NCBI GenBank assembly: GCA_004293905.1
Contig: RDZE01000019.1
Coordinates: 1-64,000 of the forward strand
Direction of reading: 5' to 3'
Source of the DNA: Cytophagales bacterium
GTDB lineage: Bacteria > Bacteroidota > Bacteroidia > Cytophagales > Microscillaceae
Length of the DNA stretch: 64,000 bases
In this document: piece by piece, positions 52,615 through 61,239 of the stretch
How the letters are laid out: the number at the start of each line of letters is the position of its first letter
Position numbering within the stretch: the first letter of the stretch is position 1
Notes under the pieces: model-generated
What the model saw: the letters and a program-made list of their open reading frames with translations, nothing else
The model's database searches: none
Told to the model about the DNA's origin: nothing
Made by a program: the position numbers and the translations under genes

Positions 52615-54006
52615 ATGAACAAGCACACGCAACTCTTCAGAAATCTCTGCTTAGTAGCTGTCGGTTCGCTTACATTGGCTTCTTGTAGCCTTTTTGGAGG
52701 CGGCGCGCCCAAAGGCTTTCAAAATAGTCAAAACGTAAGTGCTAAAGGACAACGCAGTATGGTAACAGGGCGCCTATACAACGACGAAGAAAACCCCGAA
52801 GCCTCATTGGTAGTCAATGAATATTTCGGACAACCCGACGGACCCAACTTAGTATTCATCGAAGGCGGGCGTTTTACGCTCGGCTCGCAAGAAGAAGATA
52901 TTGTTAGCTCTCGCGATAACGTAGAGAGAACCGCAAGTATACAGTCGTTCTTTATGGACCAAACCGAAGTAGCCAACATACACTGGTTAGAGTATATGGC
53001 TTACTACTCCGCAGGCAATGACGATAAAATACCCCCCGCCTATGCAGGGCAAGCTGACGTGTTCAGAAAAGAAGGCTTACTACCCGATACCACAGTATGG
53101 GCAAGCGACTTAGCCTACAATGATTCCTACGTGGCGAACTACCTTCGATACCCCGGATTCCGATTCTACCCCGTAGTAGGTGTTTCTTGGGTACAAGCTA
53201 AAGACTTCTGCTGGTGGCGTACAATGGTCGTAAATGAAAACCTCACGATGGAAGCCAAACAAAGTGGAAAAATCGCTTCTGTAGAGTCTCTCCCCGATGG
53301 TGAAGTAGCCCCCTTAGAATCAGGTATTGTAGTACCCGACTATACCCTCCCCACAGAGGCACAATGGGAATATGCTGCAAAAGCACTTGTGGGAACACAA
53401 TATGGAGATGAAAACCAAACCAACGGACGTATTTACCCTTGGGACGGACACGCTATCAGAAACCCTTATGAAACCAAAGAATATGGAATGGGCTTCATGT
53501 TAGGTAACTTCAAACGCGGACGTGGCGACTATGCTGGTATCGCAGGAAAACTAAACGATGGCGCACTCATCACCGAATATATTTTCAGCTATCCTCCCAA
53601 TGACTACGGCTTGTATAACATGGCAGGCAACGTAAGTGAATGGGTAGAAGATACGTACAGACCCGGCTCATTTGTAGACGTAGCAGGATTGAACCCCGTT
53701 CGCCGTCAAAAATTAGCCGATGACAAACTCAGTGTGAATGACTCTGCTGATGTATACCGTGATTCTAAAGACCCTTATAACCCCGCTAACGATGCCGGTA
53801 CAGGTATATTTGGTAACTCACTCATCAACAATGACTCTCGTGTGTACAAAGGAGCTTCTTGGGACGATGTGGCTTATTGGGCAGCACCCGGTACGCGCCG
53901 ATATGCCGACAAAAACTTCAAAAGTGCTAAAATTGGCTTCCGTTGTGCTATGATTATGGCAGGCGAGCGAAATGGCGAAGAAAGAAGAACACAAGGAGGA
54001 AAATAA
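52615..54006 (+). CDS. gldJ: Gliding motility lipoprotein GldJ
   Basis: GldJ is an outer-membrane lipoprotein of the SUMF1/formylglycine-enzyme fold that gliding and type IX secretion both need. The 463-residue protein has a lipobox (LTLASC, Cys24) and conserved GldJ stretches: GPNLVFIEGGRFTLGS, LLPDTTVWASDLAYND, YPVVGVSWVQAKDF, LPTEAQWEYAAKALVG, YNMAGNVSEWVEDTYRPGS and SRVYKGASWDDVAYW. GldK is related, but these segments and the absence of gldL-N downstream favour GldJ. It lacks catalytic enzyme motifs and acts as a structural part. A terminator follows. Confidence 0.88.
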   Translation: MNKHTQLFRNLCLVAVGSLTLASCSLFGGGAPKGFQNSQNVSAKGQRSMVTGRLYNDEENPEASLVVNEYFGQPDGPNLVFIEGGRFTLGSQEEDIVSSRDNVERTASIQSFFMDQTEVANIHWLEYMAYYSAGNDDKIPPAYAGQADVFRKEGLLPDTTVWASDLAYNDSYVANYLRYPGFRFYPVVGVSWVQAKDFCWWRTMVVNENLTMEAKQSGKIASVESLPDGEVAPLESGIVVPDYTLPTEAQWEYAAKALVGTQYGDENQTNGRIYPWDGHAIRNPYETKEYGMGFMLGNFKRGRGDYAGIAGKLNDGALITEYIFSYPPNDYGLYNMAGNVSEWVEDTYRPGSFVDVAGLNPVRRQKLADDKLSVNDSADVYRDSKDPYNPANDAGTGIFGNSLINNDSRVYKGASWDDVAYWAAPGTRRYADKNFKSAKIGFRCAMIMAGERNGEERRTQGGK

Positions 54007-54035
54007 AATCAAAACATCTATATAGTATAATTATA

Positions 54036-54075
54036 AAGAAGACCATTTTTTTTCAAATGGTCTTCTTATTTTTTT
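54036..54075 (+). terminator. Rho-independent terminator after gldJ
   Basis: AAGAAGACCATTT (54036-54048) pairs with AAATGGTCTTCTT (54055-54067), a 13-base stem, followed by a T-tract to 54075. Confidence 0.88.
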
Positions 54076-54118
54076 GTATTCCATAAAAAAGAACTATTTT
54101 AGCACAAAAATTGAGAAC

Positions 54119-54126
54119 TACTTTTG
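54119..54126 (+). promoter_or_regulatory. Possible -7 box of sucC
   Basis: TACTTTTG fits the -7 consensus 27 bases before the sucC start. No TTG with normal spacing is present upstream. Confidence 0.35.
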
Positions 54127-54153
54127 CAAACGCTTCAATATTAAATCAATACC

Positions 54154-55344
54154 ATGAATCTACACGAATTTCAAGCTAAGAGTATACTTCGCCAATATGG
54201 TGTAGCAGTACCACGCGGTTATATGGCAGAAACCATAGAACAAGCCAAAGAAATCATTCAAAAACTTCAAGCAGAAACCAACTCTGAAAAATGTGTGGTA
54301 AAAGCGCAAATACACGCAGGCGGGCGCGGAAAAGGAGGAGGCGTAAAGTTAGCTAACAACTATGACGAAGCCTTCATGCACGCCAACAATATATTAGGCA
54401 TGCAACTCATCACTCCACAAACAGGCGAGCAAGGAAAAAAAGTGCATAAACTACTCATCGAAGAAAACGTGTACCAACCCGGCGAAGTAGAACCTAAAGA
54501 ATTTTATATGGGTGTGCTCTTAGACAGAGGCACAGGCAGAAACCTCATTATGGCAAGTGCAGAAGGGGGAATGAACATTGAAGAAGTTGCCGAAGAACAT
54601 CCCGATAAAATCATCAAAGAATGGATTGACCCCTCAGTAGGATTGCAAGACTTCCAAGCACGAAAAGTAGCATTCGCATTGGGTTTAGAAGGAAACGCTT
54701 TCAAAGAAGGCGTACAATTCATCAAAGCCATTTACAAAGCCTACATCGAAGCCGATGCTTCTATGGTAGAAATCAACCCTATGTTGAGAACTTCTAATAA
54801 TAAAATATTAGCCGCCGATGCCAAAATAAACTTAGATGACAATGCACTCTACCGACACCCTGAATTAGAAGCCATGCGCGACATTACCGAAGAAGACCCT
54901 TTCGAGGTAGAAGCAAAAGCCTCTAACCTGAACTACGTAAAACTTGATGGAAACGTAGGTTGTATGGTAAATGGAGCAGGTTTGGCAATGGCTACTATGG
55001 ACATTATCAAACTATCGGGCGGTGAGCCTGCCAACTTCCTTGATGTAGGAGGGGGGGCAAATGCACAAACCGTAGAAGCAGGTTTTAGAATCATCCTCAA
55101 AGACCCCAACGTAAAAGCCATACTCATCAATATTTTTGGGGGTATTGTAAGATGCGACAGGGTAGCCAATGGAGTAGTAGAAGCCTATAAAAAAATTGGT
55201 AATATCAATATCCCTATTATTGTGCGCCTACAAGGTACAAATGCCGAAGAAGCTGCTAAAATTATAGATACCTCTGGCTTAAAAGTAGCCTCAGCCGTAC
55301 TACTAAAAGACGCTGCCAATAGAGTAAAAGATGCCTTAGTTTAG
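54154..55344 (+). CDS. sucC: Succinyl-CoA synthetase beta subunit (ADP-forming)
   Basis: SucC pairs with SucD to turn succinyl-CoA into succinate with formation of a nucleoside triphosphate in the citric acid cycle. The 396-residue protein begins [17 protein letters not shown], has the ATP-grasp residues in [17 protein letters not shown], and the C-terminal ligase domain with [13 protein letters not shown] and [16 protein letters not shown]. SucD is not encoded next to it. A shared terminator separates it from hpf. Confidence 0.96.
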   Translation: MNLHEFQAKSILRQYGVAVPRGYMAETIEQAKEIIQKLQAETNSEKCVVKAQIHAGGRGKGGGVKLANNYDEAFMHANNILGMQLITPQTGEQGKKVHKLLIEENVYQPGEVEPKEFYMGVLLDRGTGRNLIMASAEGGMNIEEVAEEHPDKIIKEWIDPSVGLQDFQARKVAFALGLEGNAFKEGVQFIKAIYKAYIEADASMVEINPMLRTSNNKILAADAKINLDDNALYRHPELEAMRDITEEDPFEVEAKASNLNYVKLDGNVGCMVNGAGLAMATMDIIKLSGGEPANFLDVGGGANAQTVEAGFRIILKDPNVKAILINIFGGIVRCDRVANGVVEAYKKIGNINIPIIVRLQGTNAEEAAKIIDTSGLKVASAVLLKDAANRVKDALV

Positions 55345-55370
55345 CACTCAAGAAAATAAATAACAAAATA

Positions 55371-55408
55371 AAAAGAGCTTGCCTTTATAAGAACAAGCTC
55401 TTTTTTTA
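55371..55408. terminator. Terminator usable from both strands, between sucC and hpf
   Basis: AAAAGAGCTTG (55371-55381) pairs with CAAGCTCTTTT (55394-55404), with an A-rich left flank and a T-run on the right. It can end sucC on the plus strand and hpf on the minus strand. Confidence 0.85.
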
Positions 55409-55425
55409 TGGCTATAGGTAAAAAA

Positions 55426-55728
55426 TTAATGGTCAGACTTTTTTTCCTTTATTTTTATCACTTGTCTGCGAAGGCTTTCCATAGCTTCATCAGCCGCCGC
55501 CTCGAAAGAAGTACCCTGTTCTTTTGCAAATAAAGTTTCGCCGGGAATAAATAATTTGACCTCTACTACTTTGTTTTCACGGCTATGATCGCCCTTTTCT
55601 AAACGTAAAAAGACTTCGCCGCTCGTAAAGCGATCATAAAAAGTTTCTAACTTATCTGCTTTTTTTTGAATAAAATCCAATAATTTTTGATCAGCGTCAA
55701 AATGAACAGAATTAATTTGAAGTTTCAT
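55426..55728 (-). CDS. hpf: Ribosome hibernation-promoting factor, short form (HPF/RaiA)
   Basis: This 100-residue protein binds the ribosome in slow growth and stops translation. It has the N-terminal beta strand MKLQINSVHFDADQKLLDFI, the basic stretch EKGDHSRENKVVEVKLFIPG and the C-terminal helix AADEAMESLRRQVIKIKEKK. It is the short form, without a dimerisation domain. The gene lies downstream of a Xer-type recombinase gene and rpsU, an order common in Bacteroidota. Confidence 0.9.
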   Translation of the reverse strand: MKLQINSVHFDADQKLLDFIQKKADKLETFYDRFTSGEVFLRLEKGDHSRENKVVEVKLFIPGETLFAKEQGTSFEAAADEAMESLRRQVIKIKEKKSDH

Positions 55729-55782
55729 AATCAGAATGGTTTTAAAAGTGAAACATAATTGAAATATTAAACAAAACTATTT

Positions 55783-56673
55783 TTAAGCCTTAGGGTGTGC
55801 CTGTTCAAAAATAGTTTTTAGTTTTTCTAAAGAGTTGTGCGTATAAACTTGTGTAGCCGCAAGCGAACTATGCCCCAAAAGCTCTTTGATAGCATTCAAG
55901 TCTGCCCCTTTATCGAGTAGATGAGTTGCAAAAGAGTGGCGAATCACGTGGGGGCTTTTTTTCGATTGTGTGGTGATGTCGGTAAGGTATTTTTTTACGG
56001 TGTTGTAAATGAGTAAATGATAGCCTTGTTCGCCCTTATCGCTCAGAATTAGAAAATCTTGAGGAGAAATGCCTACTTGAGCAAAGTGATTTTTTTTGGT
56101 TTCTTCGTATTGCTCTATCAAAGCAAGTAAAGGTTTTAGAATAGGAATGATGCGTTCCCGTTTGCGTTTGCCAAAAACCTTAATGGTAGATTGATAAAAG
56201 TCTACATCATTGATGCCAATGCCTAAAAGTTCACTTACACGAATACCTGTATTGTACAAAATCTCAAGAATGAGTTGGTCTCTTTTGCCAGAAAAATCAT
56301 TTTCGTATTGCAGATTATCGAGCAATACAATCATTTTTTCTTCAGTAATAAATTCTGGATTACGCTTAGGCGATTTTAGTAACTTAACACGAGAAGCGGG
56401 ATTAAGACTTAATTGATGTTCTCTTTGTAAGAATTTATAGAAAGATTTTAAAGTTGAAATTTTTCTATTGATGGAGTTGGGGTGTATGTTGGTTTCAGAA
56501 AGTTGTATTATCCAATGTTTGATTTGGTTGGTATCAACCAATGTAATATCTTCTTGATGATGAGTTTGGATAAGAAAATCTTGAAATTGTAATAGGTCAT
56601 TTTCATACGCAATACGAGTATGAGGGCTGTATCTTTTTTCGTATTGTATATAGTTTAAAAAAGATTGAATCAT
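55783..56673 (-). CDS. xerC: Tyrosine recombinase, XerC/XerD type
   Basis: The 296-residue protein has the SAM-like N-terminal domain (SFLNYIQYEKRYSPHTRIAYENDL) and a catalytic domain with the full set of residues: R145 in NTGIRVSELL, K169, H242 and R245 in HVIRHSFATH, H268 in LLGHSS and the nucleophile Y277 in QVYTH. Together with rpsU and hpf next to it, this is the usual Bacteroidota Xer gene, so chromosome dimer resolution is more likely than a mobile integrase. XerC and XerD cannot be told apart by eye. Confidence 0.88.
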   Translation of the reverse strand: MIQSFLNYIQYEKRYSPHTRIAYENDLLQFQDFLIQTHHQEDITLVDTNQIKHWIIQLSETNIHPNSINRKISTLKSFYKFLQREHQLSLNPASRVKLLKSPKRNPEFITEEKMIVLLDNLQYENDFSGKRDQLILEILYNTGIRVSELLGIGINDVDFYQSTIKVFGKRKRERIIPILKPLLALIEQYEETKKNHFAQVGISPQDFLILSDKGEQGYHLLIYNTVKKYLTDITTQSKKSPHVIRHSFATHLLDKGADLNAIKELLGHSSLAATQVYTHNSLEKLKTIFEQAHPKA

Positions 56674-56750
56674 AAGTTAATACCACTGAATAAGGAATAA
56701 ATCAGAAGCACTAACTTACGATATTTTTTTTGAAACGCAAAGAAAAAAGA

Positions 56751-56945
56751 TTAAATATTTTCTTGTAGGGTTACTTTTTGGCGATAGATAGCGCGTAGTT
56801 TGGTATTGCGTTTTCTTACAGAGCGTTTCTCAAATGCGCCACGTGAGCGTACTTCGCGGAGAACACCTGTTTTCTCGAATTTCTTTTTGAATCTTTTTAG
56901 TGCCTTATCTAAAGGCTCATTATCTTTGATATTAACTATAATCAT
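56751..56945 (-). CDS. rpsU: 30S ribosomal protein S21
   Basis: The 64-residue basic protein reads MIIVNIKDNEPLDKALKRFK and then KKFEKTGVLREVRSR, the typical S21 sequence. The start is ATG at 56945; a longer frame to 57035 is not family-like and would pass upstream of the promoter. A box TATATTTG on the minus strand at 57003-57010 lies about 60 bases before it. It heads the rpsU-xerC-hpf unit. Confidence 0.95.
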   Translation of the reverse strand: MIIVNIKDNEPLDKALKRFKKKFEKTGVLREVRSRGAFEKRSVRKRNTKLRAIYRQKVTLQENI

Positions 56946-57002
56946 GGTATAAAAACTGATGTGTTTAGTTTGAAATAATAACCTGAGAACGTTTTGGGAG
57001 TG

Positions 57003-57035
57003 CAAATATACAACTTTTGACATACAAAAAAACAA
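57003..57035 (-). promoter_or_regulatory. Promoter of rpsU
   Basis: On the minus strand TTG (57035-57033), a 22-base spacer and TATATTTG (57010-57003) form a Bacteroidota-type promoter. A second TTTG 14 bases from the box is an alternative -33 element. Confidence 0.55.
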
Positions 57036-57074
57036 GTTTTTCTAAATTCTTTCATGCAAAAGCAATATTTTTTT

Positions 57075-57082
57075 TAATTTTG
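57075..57082 (+). promoter_or_regulatory. Possible -7 box of the lolA-recQ unit
   Basis: TAATTTTG fits the -7 consensus 43 bases before the lolA start. No clear -33 TTG is seen. Confidence 0.35.
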
Positions 57083-57125
57083 AGCGTTTAATACCAAAGA
57101 ACCAATCCATTTAAAAATAAATAAT

Positions 57126-57782
57126 ATGAGAAAATATATACTTTTTTCACTTCTTATGTACTTTTCAGTCGGGTTTTTATTTGCCCAACAAGACCCTAAA
57201 GCTAAAGCAATTTTAGATGCTATCAGCCAAAGATACAAAGGTTTAGGTGCTTTCAAAGTCTTTTTTAACTATACACTTAACAATAAATCAGCAGGAGTAA
57301 GCGACAAAGTATCGGGCGAGGTAGCTGTGAAAGATGACAAATATTTATTAAAGGTAAAAGGACAAGAAATTTATTGCAATGGCAAAACGCTTTGGACTTA
57401 TCTCAAAGACGACAATGAGGTCAATATCTCAGACTATGAACCCGAGCCGGGTGAAGTAACGCCTACGAATATATACACCATTTATCAAACAGGTTATAAG
57501 TATGTTTTTGTGGGTGAAACCACCGAAGCAGGTGAGGTTTTCGAGAATATAGAACTAACACCTAATAATGCCAACGCAAGATATTTCAAAATCAAAATTA
57601 AATCGAACAAGGCTACAAAATCTATCAAAACTTGGGAGATTTACGAAAAAAATGGCAATGTTTATACCTATGCCATCTATCAACTCAATCAACTGAGTTT
57701 CCCCTCTACTACGGCAGTAGATAGTTATTTTTCATTTGATAAAACCAAATATCCGAACGTGAGAGTGGTAGATTTGCGCTAA
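57126..57782 (+). CDS. lolA: Outer-membrane lipoprotein carrier protein LolA-like
   Basis: The 218-residue periplasmic protein has a signal peptide (MRKYILFSLLMYFSVGFLFA) and the LolA fold: KAKAILDAISQRYKGLGAF, a half-barrel of strands with VSGEVAVKDDKYLLKVKGQEIY and CNGKTLWTYLKDDNEV. LolA carries lipoproteins between the membranes. It lies a few bases before recQ, an odd partner, and the two may be co-transcribed. The identification is to the family; other LolA-like carriers exist in Bacteroidota. Confidence 0.88.
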   Translation: MRKYILFSLLMYFSVGFLFAQQDPKAKAILDAISQRYKGLGAFKVFFNYTLNNKSAGVSDKVSGEVAVKDDKYLLKVKGQEIYCNGKTLWTYLKDDNEVNISDYEPEPGEVTPTNIYTIYQTGYKYVFVGETTEAGEVFENIELTPNNANARYFKIKIKSNKATKSIKTWEIYEKNGNVYTYAIYQLNQLSFPSTTAVDSYFSFDKTKYPNVRVVDLR

Positions 57783-57789
57783 AGTGCCT

Positions 57790-59724
57790 ATGTCTATTCA
57801 CGATATACTACAAAAATATTGGGGGTATGCTTCCTTTCGTAGCCTACAAACCGAGATTATCGAATCCGTTTTAGAGGGCTACGATACTTTAGCACTTTTG
57901 CCGACTGGCGGTGGAAAATCCCTATGTTTTCAAGTACCTGCGATGGCTGTAGAGGGCATGTGCTTAGTTGTTTCGCCTTTGATAGCCCTCATGAAAGACC
58001 AAGTAGAGCAGTTGCAAAAAAGAGGCATCGCTGCGGCAGCACTTTTTACGGGTATGCATAGCAAAGCCGTAGAATTGATACTTAGAGAAGCAGAGCAGGG
58101 AAAAATAAAATTTTTATATGTATCTCCTGAAAGGTTGCAAACAACTCTCTTCCGTGCGCGTGCGCCACTACTTCCCATACAGTTATTGGCTATTGATGAG
58201 GCACATTGCATATCGCAGTGGGGGTACGATTTTAGACCCCAATATTTACAAATTGCCGATTTTAAGGCAAAATATCTTCCTAATGAAACGCTCATGATTG
58301 CGCTGACCGCAACCGCAACCGATGAGGTGAAGAAAGACATTCAAGAAAAACTATTGTTCAGAAACGATAAAACACGTGTATTCCAGAAAAGCTTTGCCCG
58401 AGCAAACCTCTCATATAGTGTTTTCGAAGAAGAGAATAAACATAGAAAACTGCTCAAAATTTTGCAGAGTGTTAATTCAGGAAGTGCAGTAGTGTATGTT
58501 CAATCGCGCAAAAATGCACAAGAAACAGCAGCCTTTTTGAAAGAAAACCGCATAAGTGCCGATTATTATCACGCAGGACTCACACAAGCCCAAAGAAATG
58601 CGAAACAAAGTGCTTGGATTAAAAACCAAATACGTGTTATTGTTGCTACTAATGCTTTCGGTATGGGCATAGACAAACCCGATGTAAGAGTGGTGGTGCA
58701 CATGGAACTTCCAAACACGCTTGAAGCCTACTACCAAGAAGCAGGAAGAGCTGGGCGTGATGAAAAAAAAGCCTACGCTGTGGCACTTTATAACGGCACT
58801 GACATCACTCATCTGAAACAACGCATAGAGCAGGCATATCCACCACTGGAACACATCAAACGTGTTTATCAGGCATTGGCTAACTATTATCAATTATCAG
58901 TAGGGGCGGGGGAAATGGTAAATTATGAATTTGAAATGGCTACTTTTCTGAAAAATTTTCAGTTAGAAAGTTTACCTACTTACCACGCCCTCAAACGATT
59001 AGAAGAAAACGCCCTCTTACAATTCAATGAGTCATTTTGGCAACCCTCACAAGTGAATATTCTGATTTCCTATCGCGATTTTTACGATTTTCAGATGCGC
59101 AATCCTCATCTCGATGCCTTTTGCAAAATATTACTACGCCTATATGGACAAGGTATTTTCACCAAATTTGTCAATATTCAAGAAGCCAATTTAGCACAAG
59201 CTCTCAAAACAAAAACACAAGAAGTAATCAAACAATTAGAGATTTTACAAAATTTACAAATCATTGCCTACCAACGCCCTACCGATAAACCCCAAATCAC
59301 TTGGCTTACTCCACGTTTAGAGGTTCAGAATCTTCCGATAGACACCGCTCGAATGGAAGCCCTCAAAAAAAGAGATTTACAAAAATTAATGGCACTTATA
59401 AATTATGCTACTCAAAACAAAAACTGCCGAACTAAAATACTGCTCGATTACTTCGGTGAAGAAGACTATGAACTTTGCGGCGTTTGTGATGTTTGTTTAG
59501 AAAAGAAAAAACAAACCAACCCAGAAAAAGAAAAAATTTTAGCCGAAAAAATCATTGAAATACTTGCAGAAAAGCAACTTTCTATAGCAGAATTAGTAAA
59601 TATTTTTGAACATAAAGAAGAAAAACTTATCATTGCAATTCTTAGACAATGGTTAGACGAAGGAAAAATAACACAGACTGAAGAGGCAAAACTATTTTAC
59701 AAACAAAAAAAAGACACCCCATAA
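57790..59724 (+). CDS. recQ: ATP-dependent DNA helicase RecQ
   Basis: The 644-residue helicase unwinds DNA from 3' to 5' in recombination repair. Motifs are LLPTGGGKSLCFQVPA at about residue 36, DEAHCISQWGYDFRP near 136, ATNAFGMGIDKPDVR and QEAGRAGRDEK. Zinc-binding cysteines occur near the end of the RQC part in the CGVCDVCLEK segment. No HRDC domain is evident; a Lys/Glu-rich helical tail (IIEILAEKQLSIAELVNIFE) takes its place. ATG at 57790 is preferred over a GTG at 57784. Confidence 0.95.
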   Translation: MSIHDILQKYWGYASFRSLQTEIIESVLEGYDTLALLPTGGGKSLCFQVPAMAVEGMCLVVSPLIALMKDQVEQLQKRGIAAAALFTGMHSKAVELILREAEQGKIKFLYVSPERLQTTLFRARAPLLPIQLLAIDEAHCISQWGYDFRPQYLQIADFKAKYLPNETLMIALTATATDEVKKDIQEKLLFRNDKTRVFQKSFARANLSYSVFEEENKHRKLLKILQSVNSGSAVVYVQSRKNAQETAAFLKENRISADYYHAGLTQAQRNAKQSAWIKNQIRVIVATNAFGMGIDKPDVRVVVHMELPNTLEAYYQEAGRAGRDEKKAYAVALYNGTDITHLKQRIEQAYPPLEHIKRVYQALANYYQLSVGAGEMVNYEFEMATFLKNFQLESLPTYHALKRLEENALLQFNESFWQPSQVNILISYRDFYDFQMRNPHLDAFCKILLRLYGQGIFTKFVNIQEANLAQALKTKTQEVIKQLEILQNLQIIAYQRPTDKPQITWLTPRLEVQNLPIDTARMEALKKRDLQKLMALINYATQNKNCRTKILLDYFGEEDYELCGVCDVCLEKKKQTNPEKEKILAEKIIEILAEKQLSIAELVNIFEHKEEKLIIAILRQWLDEGKITQTEEAKLFYKQKKDTP

Positions 59725-59725
59725 A

Positions 59726-61234
59726 ATGAAAAACATAGCAATCGTCCTCGTACTGCTCATCACTACTATTCACACAAAAAACTTAATTGCCCAATCTAAG
59801 GCACTTTTCACCGAAGAATTGCAAAAAAGATTAGAAAAAGCAGAAAGCAATGAGGAAAAAATACAAATTCTTGAAAAAGAACTCCCTATTGCCAAACAAA
59901 CCAATTACAAAGTATATATCCTCAACGAACTTACACTTTACTATGCCGATACAGACCTTGAAAAAGCCGAACAATATGCCTCAGAAGCCTATCAAATAGC
60001 CAAAGATGCCCAATACCAAGAAGGCATAGGCTACAGTCTTAGAAGTAAAGCAGAGATAGAAACACAAAAACAGAAATATGCAGATGCCAGAAAACACTTC
60101 AAAGAAGCCCTACAGATTTTTGAAAGCACAGACGATATGCTCAATATAGCCTATTGCTATAACGGATTAGGGTTGTTACATTACTACCAAAGTTATTTTG
60201 ATAAAGCCTTAGATGAGTACCAAAAAGCACTGAAATATTTCGAAAAACTACAAGACTTAGAAGGAATTGCCGATGTAGAAAATAAAATAGGTGTTGTATA
60301 TTATTTCAAAGCTGACTACAGCAAAGCCTTAGAACGCTATCTGAAAGCCCTTGCGATGAATGAAAAAATAAAAGACAACGAAAACGCTGCTACTTGCTTA
60401 AATAACATCGGCATCGTTTATCAAAAATTAGAAAAACCCGAAAAAGCCATCTTGTACTTTGAACAAGCACTTAAAAAAAGTGAGCAACTTGGCAACCAAA
60501 TCGGAATGGCGCAAGCCTACAACAACATAGGTGCGATAGCCGAAACCCAAAATGACTACGAAAAAGCACTGCAATACCATGAAAAAGCATTACAAATCGC
60601 CGAAAAAATAAAAGATAATTATACGATTGCTCTCACAATGAGCAACATAGGCAATATATACGAAAGAAAAAACAACTTCGAAAAAGCCTTAGAATTTCTA
60701 AGCAAATCGCTCCGAATCAGAGAAAATATAGAAGACAAACAAGGTGCCACTGCCTCGCTCAATAGAATAGGACAACTCTATGCAAACAAAGGAGATGCAG
60801 AGCAAGCTACCATCTATTTTCGCCGTGCGCTAAGACTTGCCGTAGAAGTAGGTGTGAAAGAATATGAAAAAGATGCTTATTTAGGATTAGCCAATGTGTA
60901 TGAAAAGAATGAAAATTTTGGCAAAGCCTATCAATATTTTAAACTATATGCTTCGCTCAAAGACTCATTGGTCAATGCTGAAAAACTGAATGAAATACAG
61001 ACACTACGTCAACAATATGACTTAGAAAAAACAGAAAAAGAAATGGAAACCAACCAGAAAAACAAAGAAATAGAAGCACGGAATCGTTATCAACAAACAA
61101 TATGGATAGCATTTACAGTACTCACTTGCCTCTTTTTAGCATCGTGGATATGGCTTGGTTATGAACTAAGAAAACGAAACAGAAAGATACTCAATTTACA
61201 ACAGCAACTTCCCAATCAGCTCACTGCCAGCTAA
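59726..61234 (+). CDS. TPR receptor-like protein with a C-terminal membrane helix and no output domain
   Basis: The 502-residue protein starts with a signal peptide (MKNIAIVLVLLITTIHTKNLIAQ) and carries about nine tetratricopeptide repeats (for example NNIGIVYQKLEKPEKAILYF) from about residue 75 to 415. A coiled coil and one membrane segment (TIWIAFTVLTCLFLASWIWL, about 458-478) follow, then only about 24 cytoplasmic residues. In Bacteroidota this layout usually continues into a histidine kinase, LytTR or LuxR domain, and here it stops. It begins one base after recQ and ends five bases from the convergent 7TM gene. Confidence 0.85.
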   Translation: MKNIAIVLVLLITTIHTKNLIAQSKALFTEELQKRLEKAESNEEKIQILEKELPIAKQTNYKVYILNELTLYYADTDLEKAEQYASEAYQIAKDAQYQEGIGYSLRSKAEIETQKQKYADARKHFKEALQIFESTDDMLNIAYCYNGLGLLHYYQSYFDKALDEYQKALKYFEKLQDLEGIADVENKIGVVYYFKADYSKALERYLKALAMNEKIKDNENAATCLNNIGIVYQKLEKPEKAILYFEQALKKSEQLGNQIGMAQAYNNIGAIAETQNDYEKALQYHEKALQIAEKIKDNYTIALTMSNIGNIYERKNNFEKALEFLSKSLRIRENIEDKQGATASLNRIGQLYANKGDAEQATIYFRRALRLAVEVGVKEYEKDAYLGLANVYEKNENFGKAYQYFKLYASLKDSLVNAEKLNEIQTLRQQYDLEKTEKEMETNQKNKEIEARNRYQQTIWIAFTVLTCLFLASWIWLGYELRKRNRKILNLQQQLPNQLTAS

Positions 61235-61239
61235 CCGAT

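Noticed and set aside
52615-54006. GldK identity for the SUMF1-fold lipoprotein
   Set aside because: The segment LLPDTTVWASDLAYND and others match GldJ better, and gldL, gldM and gldN do not follow.
55783-56673. Tyrosine recombinase as the integrase of a mobile element
   Set aside because: It sits in the rpsU-xer-hpf order common in Bacteroidota, with no att repeats, tRNA or phage genes nearby.
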